Positions 26,764-34,215 of a stretch of DNA of 64,000 bases are shown in pieces. Every line of letters starts with the position of its first letter. The first letter of the stretch is position 1. Source of the DNA: Aerococcus sp. (GTDB lineage: Bacteria > Bacillota > Bacilli > Lactobacillales > Aerococcaceae); contig JAUMZE010000004.1 in assembly GCA_030528285.1 (NCBI GenBank), positions 1-64,000 of the forward strand. The letters run 5' to 3'. The position numbers were made by a program, and so were the translations under genes. The notes under the pieces were generated by a model that had not been told where the DNA came from, did not search any database, and worked only from the letters and a program-made list of their open reading frames with translations.

Positions 26764-26823
26764 AAAAAGCGACACGAATCAACTCGTGCAGGAAAATAGC
26801 AGGGAAGATCCATGTCGCTTTTT
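26764..26823. terminator. Bidirectional terminator
   Basis: AAAAAGCGACA (26764) pairs with TGTCGCTTTTT (26813). It lies between the convergent Nudix and methyltransferase genes, with T-runs on both strands. Confidence 0.75.
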
Positions 26824-26828
26824 GATAA

Positions 26829-28205
26829 CTAAGGGTTGAGATGATCAGGACTGGCCATGAAACGTAGCCCTTTTGGATAGAAATTTTTAATGAGATTCTG
26901 TGTTTGCTTACCAAAACCCACGGGCATGGCGTGATAGGTGAGGAGAAGCCACCCCGCATTTCCAGGGTGAGCAATGGCGTCCCCATGCACATATTGGATC
27001 CACTCCTCGTCGCTGAGGGCAACAGTCGGCCACTCCGCAGTGTCCTTAATCGACATTGCCCAGGCAAAATTTGGTTCAAAGCGTCCTTTCTTGAATGTTC
27101 CAAGGTCCAGCCCCCAACGTTTGACGCGCAATTTTTGAGCTGTTTCGGGGAGATCAGTAGGGATTGCCCAGAGTTCTTGCTTGATGACGTGATATTGAAG
27201 GGTTGGATCCATAGCGAGGAGCGCTGGGAAGGGTTTGAGTAGTGCAAGTTGTTCAGACGTTGGTTTTGTCGCACGGAACGGCCGTCTTTTTGTGGAATAC
27301 TGGGCAACGGTTGGCGCGATCAGGCGTGCCATAAAGTGCCCTTCACCGGGACTGCGATGAGGCCACAAGCGGATCGTCTCCTCTAAATGATCCACCGTTC
27401 CCCATTCACTGCGTCCATGGCTGTGAGGAATCTTAGCTAGATCGATTCTATCAATCTGAAAATCGTTTTCTTGAACCAGATAGGACACGATCATTTCGTC
27501 CTCTTCCGGCGCAAAGGTGCAGGTGGAATAGACCAGTCGTCCGCCCGGGTTCAGCATTTTGACGGCTTCTTGGAGGATCTCACGTTGGCGGGTTGCACAC
27601 ATCTCAGGCGTCTCAATCGTCCACTCATCTTGAGCGGTTGGATTCTTCCTAAACATGCCCTCTCCAGAACAGGGCGCGTCGACCACAATACAGTCGAAAA
27701 AGGCAGGGAAGATTCTTGCTAATTCCTCAGGGGCATGGTTCGTGACAACGGTGTGGGTGAGTCCCCAGCGTTCCACATTTTCACTGAGAATGCGCGCGCG
27801 TTTCGGGACAATTTCATTCGCTACGAGGAGTCCCTGATCACGCATGGCAGTTGCCAGTTGCGTCGTCTTTCCTCCGGGAGCTGCACAGAGATCGAGCACC
27901 CGTTCCCCTGGCTGTACTTGTGCAACCGTAGCTACGAGGGACGCGGACGGTTCCTGACTGTAGACGTAGCCTGCTTGGTGGAGAGGGGTATGTCCGTGGA
28001 TGGAGCCCAAGTAGCCATTTGTAGCGTAAGGGCTGTTTGGGAAGTGATCCGTGATCCATTCATCACGGACGGTTTCGGCATTTGGCTTCAGTGGATTAAG
28101 CCGAAAGCCACTGGTTGAGTCCTGTTCGAGAGCGTGAAAGAATGCCTCGCTCTCACTGCCGAGGAGGGTTTGATATTTTTCAATAAAAGCAGGTGGTAAT
28201 GGCAT
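26829..28205 (-). CDS. 16S rRNA m5C methyltransferase (RsmF/NOL1-NOP2-Sun family)
   Basis: A 458-aa SAM-dependent RNA cytosine-5 methyltransferase. The SAM site VLDLCAAPGGKTTQLA is near residue 105, and the two catalytic cysteines are in DAPCSGEGMFRK and YSTCTFAPEEDE. The C-terminal part (from about 320), including GLRFMASPDHLNP, is the extra domain of the RsmF-like group. RsmF modifies 16S rRNA in E. coli; the exact nucleotide here is not known. ATG 28205 follows AAAGGAGG. Confidence 0.85.
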   Translation of the reverse strand: MPLPPAFIEKYQTLLGSESEAFFHALEQDSTSGFRLNPLKPNAETVRDEWITDHFPNSPYATNGYLGSIHGHTPLHQAGYVYSQEPSASLVATVAQVQPGERVLDLCAAPGGKTTQLATAMRDQGLLVANEIVPKRARILSENVERWGLTHTVVTNHAPEELARIFPAFFDCIVVDAPCSGEGMFRKNPTAQDEWTIETPEMCATRQREILQEAVKMLNPGGRLVYSTCTFAPEEDEMIVSYLVQENDFQIDRIDLAKIPHSHGRSEWGTVDHLEETIRLWPHRSPGEGHFMARLIAPTVAQYSTKRRPFRATKPTSEQLALLKPFPALLAMDPTLQYHVIKQELWAIPTDLPETAQKLRVKRWGLDLGTFKKGRFEPNFAWAMSIKDTAEWPTVALSDEEWIQYVHGDAIAHPGNAGWLLLTYHAMPVGFGKQTQNLIKNFYPKGLRFMASPDHLNP

Positions 28206-28257
28206 GACAGCCTCCTTTTGAACTGATACATTTTTTAGCTTCATGATAAGCGTACAC

Positions 28258-28287
28258 TGAAAAAGCAGTTCCGATCAAGAACTGCTT
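28258..28287 (-). terminator. Terminator of the aldo-keto reductase gene
   Basis: AAGCAGTTC/GAACTGCTT stem with a CGATCAA loop and five T on the minus strand. Confidence 0.75.
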
Positions 28288-28316
28288 TCTTTATATCAAT
28301 GAATGCTGAATTAAAA

Positions 28317-29162
28317 TTAGAAGTTTGCTTCGTCTGGATTGTGGTCGCGGCTCATGCCTTCCAATTGATCAAGTGTCTCAATATCTTCGGCTGCTAAGGA
28401 GAAGTCAAAGATTTGAGCGTTGGATTCGATATGTTCACGGGAGCGCGAACGACCGAGTGGCACAAAGCCGTGTTCAATTGACCAGCGCAAGGCCACTTGA
28501 GCAACTGTCTTTCCATATTTCTCAGCCATGTCAATGACTACTGGATTCTTGAAGATTTCACCGGAACCGAGAGGACTGTAGGCTTCTAGAATCATGTCAT
28601 GGGCACGGGAGGCTGCTACAATATCGTCCTGAGTGAGTCCAGGGGTCAATTTAATCTGGTTCACAACCGGCATCACTGTCGCGGTCTTTAATAGGGCGTC
28701 AATGTGATTCTTTCTGAAATTAGAAATCCCGATCGAACGTGCTTGCCCCTTGTGATAGGTCTCTTCCATCGCACGCCATACAGCCGCATTCCGTTCCTCA
28801 AATCCGGGATTTTCGCGGAATTTTGCTGGATTTGGCCAGTGGATCAACAGTAAATCAACATAATCAGTTTGCAGACGGTTCAGTGAGTCCTCAATCGATT
28901 GCAGGGCGTCTTCATAGGTTCCCTTATCATTCCAAATCTTCGTCGTTAAGAAAATCTCTTCGCGTTCAATTCCAGATTCCGCTATGGCTTTCCCAACACT
29001 GGCTTCATTCTTGTAGGCTTGAGCCGTATCAATGTGGCGTAATCCTGCGTCCAGTGCGTAACGAACCGCATTGTAAGCTTCGTCGCCATCTTTGAGTTCC
29101 CACGTCCCGAAGCCAAGTTTCGGGATCGTGTGGCCATTTGCGAGCGTGTATACTTCAGTCAT
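28317..29162 (-). CDS. Aldo/keto reductase
   Basis: A 281-aa NADPH-dependent reductase of the AKR superfamily, close to the 2,5-diketo-D-gluconate reductase/YvgN type. The catalytic tetrad is visible: Asp and Tyr in HIDTAQAYKNE, Lys in LTTKIWND and His in LLIHWPNP. The cofactor-binding C-terminal motif PLGRSRSREHIESN is present. Start at 29162 after AAAGGAGG; the upstream extension of 26 residues is not supported. Substrates are probably small aldehydes or ketones such as methylglyoxal (family inference). Confidence 0.9.
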   Translation of the reverse strand: MTEVYTLANGHTIPKLGFGTWELKDGDEAYNAVRYALDAGLRHIDTAQAYKNEASVGKAIAESGIEREEIFLTTKIWNDKGTYEDALQSIEDSLNRLQTDYVDLLLIHWPNPAKFRENPGFEERNAAVWRAMEETYHKGQARSIGISNFRKNHIDALLKTATVMPVVNQIKLTPGLTQDDIVAASRAHDMILEAYSPLGSGEIFKNPVVIDMAEKYGKTVAQVALRWSIEHGFVPLGRSRSREHIESNAQIFDFSLAAEDIETLDQLEGMSRDHNPDEANF

Positions 29163-29256
29163 AATGACTACCTCCTTTGTCGTTGAGTTCATTATACAGG
29201 GAATCATAAAGAATAACAGTAAAGTGAATGGATTCCCCATTTCCTATAGAAATGAA

Positions 29257-29814
29257 TTATGGTTGAGTGAACCAGGTGGAATGGATGGCACTCTGCAGCC
29301 GTTTGATGATGATCCCACTCAGGATATATTTTATTAGATCACCGAAGCAGAAGGGCACCAACCCCATCAATAGGAGTGGTATCATACCGGGAAAACTGCC
29401 GGTTGTATAGTAGAGGTAACCAGCTAGATACAGGAGGCCGAGACTGTAGGTGATGAGATAATGTACCGCAGCAGCGAGTACAAATCGTCCCCACTGCCAG
29501 GGTGTACGTTTATGGAGGAGAGTGCTAAAGATCGGAGCAGACACCAAAAAGGACAGGGCAAAACCAAAGCTAGGGGTTAACAGGGCATTCATTCCGCCAC
29601 TAAATCCCGCAAAGACCGGCAACCCGATCAAGCCAATCAAAAGATAGCTGAGCATGATAATAAAGGTTTCGATTGGGGAGAGGATCCCTCCAATCACCAC
29701 CACTGCCAATGTCTGGAGGGTGATTGGGACTGGTTGAATGGGGATCACCAACTGGCTGGCGATGATCAGCAGGGTGAGGGATAGCGCGAGACGCGTAATT
29801 TTTGCTGTGGACAT
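29257..29814 (-). CDS. bioY: Biotin transporter BioY (ECF S component)
   Basis: A 185-aa membrane protein with about six helices. BioY captures biotin for the shared energy-coupling factor (EcfAA'T) module. The signature IPIQPVPITLQTLAVVVIGG is near residue 23 and GFALSFLVSAP and GLVPFCFGDLIKYILSG are also typical. No bio genes or ECF genes are near, which suits a biotin auxotroph. The start follows AAAGGAG. Confidence 0.88.
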   Translation of the reverse strand: MSTAKITRLALSLTLLIIASQLVIPIQPVPITLQTLAVVVIGGILSPIETFIIMLSYLLIGLIGLPVFAGFSGGMNALLTPSFGFALSFLVSAPIFSTLLHKRTPWQWGRFVLAAAVHYLITYSLGLLYLAGYLYYTTGSFPGMIPLLLMGLVPFCFGDLIKYILSGIIIKRLQSAIHSTWFTQP

Positions 29815-29974
29815 AGTGAACTCCTTTAACAATGAATGATGCTACTTTCATTGTATCTGATCGAGCGTTTCTTCGGGTGTCTTTTTTGTGTGCAGGAGGG
29901 GAATGGATCCATTCAGAAGTGGAGGCTTAAGCACTGTCTAACCAAAACTTAACTAATTGTTAGTGAGCTCTTTC

Positions 29975-30003
29975 TGTTACTTGGAATGAAAGTCAGGTAT
30001 AAT
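29975..30003 (+). promoter_or_regulatory. Promoter of the CsbD-like gene
   Basis: TGTTAC, 17 nt, TATAAT, with the -10 34 bp before the start codon. The -10 is consensus and the -35 is weak. No sigma-B type promoter is seen. Confidence 0.5.
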
Positions 30004-30036
30004 AGAAGTAGTTTCAAGCTAAAGGAGGAAACCATC

Positions 30037-30246
30037 ATGGCAGAAAAATTTGATCAACTAAAAGGTAAAGCCAAAGAAGCAGCAGGTAAAGTCACTGGCG
30101 ACAAGAAGACCGAAACGGAAGGTAAAGCAGAAAACTTAGGTGGAAAAATCAAGGAAGCAGTAAACGACTTGAAGGATTCCGCAGAAGGTGCCATTGAAGG
30201 GGTTAAAGAAAGCCTCTCTAAGGACAAAGACGAAGAAAACAAATAA
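30037..30246 (+). CDS. CsbD family stress protein
   Basis: A 69-aa, Lys/Glu/Ala-rich protein of the CsbD family, small hydrophilic general stress proteins whose molecular role is unknown. The motif FDQLKGKAKEAAGKVTGDKKTETEGKAENLGGK is typical. The start at 30037 follows AAAGGAGG. It is a single gene between its own promoter and a strong terminator. Confidence 0.88.
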   Translation: MAEKFDQLKGKAKEAAGKVTGDKKTETEGKAENLGGKIKEAVNDLKDSAEGAIEGVKESLSKDKDEENK

Positions 30247-30267
30247 TTGAGGTGCTTGACGCCAACG

Positions 30268-30309
30268 AAAAACCCCTTTCCACGAATGATTCATGGAGAG
30301 GGGGTTTTT
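30268..30309. terminator. Bidirectional terminator
   Basis: AAAAACCCCTTTCCA pairs with TGGAGAGGGGGTTTTT between the convergent CsbD and CLC genes. Confidence 0.85.
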
Positions 30310-30321
30310 GTGTGGTATTAA

Positions 30322-31530
30322 TTAGATGGTAGCAATCCGCTGTTTGGAATAAATGGACCGGTTGGCGTTGGCGATAAAACTCACCATCACCACCAAGAAA
30401 TAATAAGGTAGATAATCATAGCCGAAGAGTTCGCCACCAATCATAATCGGTGCGAGTAAGGTGTTGGTCCCACTCGCAAAGACCGCGCAGTAACCAAGAC
30501 TCGCCACAAAGGGAAGCGGGAGCTGGAGAATGGGAGCGATCCATGCGCCTAATGATGCCCCAATCGCAAAGAGCGGGGTTACCTCGCCTCCGATGAAACC
30601 GGCGCCCACACAGATTGCGGTAATAACCAACTTCAATAACCAATCATAAGGATAGATATGTCCCCCTGTGAGTGCTGCCACAATGAGATTACCGCCTGTG
30701 CCTGCGTATCGCCCATCGTGCAGGAGGAAGATCACCACCATCATCAAGCATGAGACTACTACAATCCGTTTCACTGGATCAGGAAAATGTTCCTCTGTGT
30801 AGTGATGGCAATAAGCGAGAAGCTGGCTGAACAGGAAACCGACGAAACCAAAGATCAATCCCAATAGCACCAACTCCCAAAAGAGACGATGTGTGAGTGT
30901 GATCGATAAGTGGAGCGGAAATGCCTGTTTGAAGACACCAAACACTGTTGCCACCTGGTTTGCTGTATAAGCGGCAATGAAGCTGTTTAACAGCGCCTCA
31001 TATGGGAGATGACTGACCACGATTAATTCCAATGCAAAGAAGGTTGCTGCAATCGGTGTTCCAAATAAGCCCCCGAATCCAGCTGCAATCCCCGTTAAGA
31101 GGAAAATCCGGTGTGCTTTGAGGGAGGGGAGCAGGTGCCCAAATTGGTATGACACCGCCGCCCCAATCTGAACAGCCACCCCTTCACGACCGGCACTTCC
31201 GCCAAACAGATGCGTGATCCAAGTTCCCACCATCATAAACGGAACCATGCGCTTAGGAATATGACTCTTATCCTCAATTTCAACGTCAAAGATCAACCCC
31301 ATGCCTTGTGTGGCTTCCTTTCCATACTTTTGGAAGACAATCGTAAAAAGACCGGTCACAACCGGTAATAAGAAGAACAGCCAATGATAATAATGTAAAC
31401 GAATAGCTGTGACATAGAGTAATCCCTTAGCAAAAATAACCTCGAGTCCACCGACCAGAGCGCCGATCACCAAACTCAATCCGACATTCACTAATAAACG
31501 CCTGATACGACCAGTTGCTGGTCTAAACAT
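30322..31530 (-). CDS. CLC family anion channel/antiporter, CLC-F (fluoride) type
   Basis: A 402-aa CLC protein with about ten membrane helices. The gating glutamate motif reads GSAGREGVAVQ (GREGV instead of GREGP), and the anion-coordinating GSGIP loop reads QGMGL, with Met in place of Ser. The third motif has FASGTNTLLAPIMIGGELFG. Met for Ser and GREGV are the marks of the fluoride/proton antiporter subgroup CLC-F, as opposed to chloride carriers (family knowledge). Fluoride export is therefore the best guess. The ATG at 31530 suits the GGGGG site better than a TTG two codons upstream. A TATAAT -10 lies at 31557-31562; no fluoride riboswitch is seen. Confidence 0.85.
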   Translation of the reverse strand: MFRPATGRIRRLLVNVGLSLVIGALVGGLEVIFAKGLLYVTAIRLHYYHWLFFLLPVVTGLFTIVFQKYGKEATQGMGLIFDVEIEDKSHIPKRMVPFMMVGTWITHLFGGSAGREGVAVQIGAAVSYQFGHLLPSLKAHRIFLLTGIAAGFGGLFGTPIAATFFALELIVVSHLPYEALLNSFIAAYTANQVATVFGVFKQAFPLHLSITLTHRLFWELVLLGLIFGFVGFLFSQLLAYCHHYTEEHFPDPVKRIVVVSCLMMVVIFLLHDGRYAGTGGNLIVAALTGGHIYPYDWLLKLVITAICVGAGFIGGEVTPLFAIGASLGAWIAPILQLPLPFVASLGYCAVFASGTNTLLAPIMIGGELFGYDYLPYYFLVVMVSFIANANRSIYSKQRIATI

Positions 31531-31705
31531 TTTCAAAAGCCCCCTTAATCATCCCGATTATAGCACAGCCACGCGATTCTTCGGAGAAGGGCAAACGGTT
31601 ACATCAAAATAGATGTCATTTTTCTTGGAAATATGACAGTAAGATGGCAAAGGAGCGAGATTTTCTTGATTTCAACGGGGAAAAGCAGGAAAAAGGTCGT
31701 GAAAG

Positions 31706-31722
31706 ATTACATTTATGTTACA
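31706..31722 (-). promoter_or_regulatory. WalR box (distal)
   Basis: On the minus strand TGTAAC-ATAAA-TGTAAT, a perfect match to the WalR consensus TGTWAH-N5-TGTWAH. It is about 255 bp before the start of the LysM/P60 gene. Confidence 0.6.
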
Positions 31723-31895
31723 AAATATCATCGTTATTTTTACATGATTGTACCTTAAAAGATTATTTAACATTTATTTAGCTTCGCTTAAAGGCCGTGA
31801 TTGCGCCTCTTCCTGTTATTTTTGCTGGTTATTGCTTTTTAGGAATGAAAAAAGATCACCATCGATGCTTGAAAGAGCACGGATCTGAAATAATT

Positions 31896-31939
31896 TGTAA
31901 TCTAATCGTTACCCAAACCTTTAGAAATCCTTATATAAT
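31896..31939 (+). promoter_or_regulatory. WalR-like box and -10 of the LysM/P60 gene
   Basis: TGTAAT-CTAAT-CGTTAC (31896-31912) matches the WalR consensus except at one base. It ends 21 bp before the -10 TATAAT (31934-31939), the position expected for an activator that replaces a weak -35. Confidence 0.55.
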
Positions 31940-31976
31940 AGTCCTAGACAAATTTTCGGGGGGTAAAGTAATTATC

Positions 31977-33242
31977 ATGAAGCGATCAGTGAAAACAATG
32001 GTCGGGGCGTCTCTAGCAGCGACAGCAGCCATTGCAGCATTCCAGAGTGAAGGAATGGCTAAAGCCGAGACCTATACAATTAAATTTGGCGATACCTTAT
32101 CAGAGTTAGCCGAACAATTTGATACTACCATTGCCCAATTACGCGACGATAATCAAATCGAAAACATTGATTTGATCTACGCTGGTGACACCTTAGAAAT
32201 CAACGCCGCTAAACCAGCTCAAGTAGAAGAAACAAAAACGGCGGATGAGAACAACATGTACACGGTGGTTGCCGGCGATACGCTCAGTAAGATTGCTCAA
32301 GCCTTCCAAACCACAGTTAACCAATTACGTAACTGGAACAACCTTTCCGGTGATTTAATCCTCGTTGGCCAACAATTGAAAGTGGCAGCGGACGCTCAAG
32401 CTGAACCAGTTGCCAACAATGTCAACGTCGAAGCAGAAGCACCTGCCAAAGTAGAAAAAGTAGAAACAGAACAGGTAGAAGCAGAACAAACCGCTCCTGT
32501 TCAAGCAAAAGTAACGGACTACACCGTTCAACCAGGCGATACCTTGAGTGGGATTGCTGCTCAATTTGGTCTCACCGTTGACCAATTACAAACGCTCAAC
32601 GATTTAACGAGTGACTTCATTTACAGTGGTCAATCCTTAAGCGTTGACGCTGATCAATTAGCAGCCAAAGAACAAGCGAAGGCTCAAGCGGAAGCAGCCG
32701 CCAAAGCGCAGGCTGAAAAAGAGGCACAAGAACAAGCAGCTCAAGCAGAAGCAGCAGCCAAAGCGCAGGCTGAAAGGGAAGCTCAAGAACAAGCAGCTAA
32801 ACAACAAGCTATTGAACAAGCTCAACAACAGGCTCAGCAACAACAAGCGCAAAAACCAGCAACACCAGTGGTCAACAACAATCAAACTCAAGTATCTGGT
32901 AGCGTCTTAGACATTGCAGCTTCTTATTTGGGAACTCCTTATGTATGGGGTGGATCCACACCAAATGGATTTGACTGCTCTGGTTTCGTTCAATATGTTT
33001 ACGCTCAAGCAGGCCGTCAATTGAGCCGCACTACTCAAACCCAAGAATATGAAGGTACCCAAATTTCCGTTTCAAACGCAAAACCAGGGGACTTACTCTT
33101 CTGGGGTAGCTACGGCAATGCTTACCACGTAGCCATCTATGTCGGAAACGGCCAATACATTCATGCACCACAACCAGGTGAGAGTGTTTCTTACGGGACG
33201 ATCAGTCAATACTTCATGCCATCATTCGCAGTCAGCATGTAG
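31977..33242 (+). CDS. Secreted peptidoglycan hydrolase with three LysM domains and NlpC/P60 domain
   Basis: A 421-aa secreted protein. The signal peptide ends near AKA-ET (residue 30). Three LysM peptidoglycan-binding repeats follow (about 31-78, 92-140 and 182-228, each with GDTLS). Then comes an Ala/Gln/Glu-rich coiled linker (about 235-305) and an NlpC/P60 cysteine peptidase with the catalytic Cys in FDCSGFVQYVY and His in YHVAIYVG. It probably cuts D-Glu-diamino acid bonds during wall growth. The ATG follows GGGGGGT. Two WalR-like boxes upstream and the adjacent walRK operon point to control by WalR. Confidence 0.92.
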   Translation: MKRSVKTMVGASLAATAAIAAFQSEGMAKAETYTIKFGDTLSELAEQFDTTIAQLRDDNQIENIDLIYAGDTLEINAAKPAQVEETKTADENNMYTVVAGDTLSKIAQAFQTTVNQLRNWNNLSGDLILVGQQLKVAADAQAEPVANNVNVEAEAPAKVEKVETEQVEAEQTAPVQAKVTDYTVQPGDTLSGIAAQFGLTVDQLQTLNDLTSDFIYSGQSLSVDADQLAAKEQAKAQAEAAAKAQAEKEAQEQAAQAEAAAKAQAEREAQEQAAKQQAIEQAQQQAQQQQAQKPATPVVNNNQTQVSGSVLDIAASYLGTPYVWGGSTPNGFDCSGFVQYVYAQAGRQLSRTTQTQEYEGTQISVSNAKPGDLLFWGSYGNAYHVAIYVGNGQYIHAPQPGESVSYGTISQYFMPSFAVSM

Positions 33243-33270
33243 TTATTATTCATTTTTTAGATATCAAACG

Positions 33271-33301
33271 GGATCAGAGATTATGGCTCTGATCCTTTTT
33301 T
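33271..33301 (+). terminator. Terminator after the LysM/P60 gene
   Basis: GGATCAGAG/CTCTGATCC stem with an ATTATGG loop and six T. Confidence 0.88.
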
Positions 33302-33399
33302 CGTCTAATGAATGGTTGCGCGTACGTTCCTACCGTTGTTAACGTGGATGAATACACAAGCAGGCTCATTTAATGTAGAATAGGCATGATGAACGATTC

Positions 33400-33459
33400 A
33401 TAACGAAAATATAACGGCAATGAGGGGTTGTCGTTATCCTTGTGATGAATCTGTAACGA
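33400..33459. promoter_or_regulatory. 11-bp-spaced repeats upstream of walR
   Basis: ATAACG-N5-ATAACG at 33400-33416 is a direct repeat with the 11-bp spacing used by OmpR/PhoB-type regulators. TCGTTA (33431) and TAACGA (33454) form an inverted pair further down. They are candidates for autoregulation of walR but are not strict WalR boxes. Confidence 0.35.
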
Positions 33460-33498
33460 AAAGAGCAAAAGTAAAATAACAAATAGGAGCGCTAGAAG

Positions 33499-34215
33499 AT
33501 GAGAAAGATTTTAGTTGTTGATGATGATAAACCAATTTCGGATATCATTATTTTTAGTTTAGAGAAGGAAGATTATGAGACAGCAACCGCATTTGATGGC
33601 GACGAGGCGTTGAGTGTGTTCGCTGAGTATCAACCGGATCTGGTTCTCCTCGACGTGATGCTTCCGAAACGCGATGGCTTAGAAGTTTGTCGGGAAATCA
33701 GAAAGACCAGCCAAGTGCCGATCATTATGCTGACAGCCAAGGGTGAAGAAATCGATAAAGTGCTGGGACTCGAGATGGGGGCGGACGATTATATGACGAA
33801 GCCGTTTTCTAACCGCGAATTATCCGCGCGGGTGAAAGCAAACCTCAGACGCTACGATTCCCAGTTGACCATGGCACAAGAGCAGCAGAATGTGGAACAC
33901 AAGATTAATGTAGGGGATTTGGTTATTCATGAAGATGCCTACTATGTCACGAAGAACGGTGAAGAAGTGGACCTCACGCATCGTGAATATGAACTTCTAC
34001 ATTATCTCGCTCAGCATCTCGGCCACGTTATGACGCGTGAAGATCTGTTGCAGACAGTTTGGGGGTATGACTACTACGGTGATGTCCGCACGGTGGACGT
34101 AACAGTACGTCGTCTCCGTGAAAAAATCGAAGCGAACCCGAGCCACCCGACGCTATTGATGACGCGGCGAGGAGTTGGATACTTCCTCCAAGACGATAGC
34201 CAGGGGAATGAGTGA
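33499..34215 (+). CDS. walR: Response regulator WalR (VicR/YycF)
   Basis: A 238-aa OmpR-family response regulator of the essential cell-wall homeostasis system. The receiver domain has the acidic pocket VVDDD, phosphoacceptor Asp52 in LLDVMLP and Lys in MTKPF. The C-terminal winged helix (about 140-232) ends with [17 protein letters not shown] and RRGVGYFL. It activates or represses genes for peptidoglycan hydrolases. First gene of a six-gene operon, preceded by AGGAGCG. Confidence 0.95.
   Translation: MRKILVVDDDKPISDIIIFSLEKEDYETATAFDGDEALSVFAEYQPDLVLLDVMLPKRDGLEVCREIRKTSQVPIIMLTAKGEEIDKVLGLEMGADDYMTKPFSNRELSARVKANLRRYDSQLTMAQEQQNVEHKINVGDLVIHEDAYYVTKNGEEVDLTHREYELLHYLAQHLGHVMTREDLLQTVWGYDYYGDVRTVDVTVRRLREKIEANPSHPTLLMTRRGVGYFLQDDSQGNE

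Larger units (their letters stand above)
31531..31976. other. Regulatory region between the CLC gene and the LysM/P60 gene
   Basis: It holds the minus-strand promoter of the CLC gene, two WalR-like boxes and the plus-strand promoter of the hydrolase gene (TATAAT at 31934-31939). An open frame running through 31797-31976 in front of the hydrolase start has no binding site or signal peptide and is not a gene. The sequence 31640-31800 is AT-rich with no other feature. Confidence 0.55.

Noticed and set aside
31531-31560. Fluoride (crcB) riboswitch before the CLC-F gene
   Set aside because: Only about 25 nt lie between the -10 and the start codon, and none of the conserved riboswitch bases are present.
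31797-31976. Sixty-residue N-terminal extension of the LysM/P60 protein
   Set aside because: It has no binding site, contains the promoter and a WalR-like box, and would bury the signal peptide that begins at 31977.
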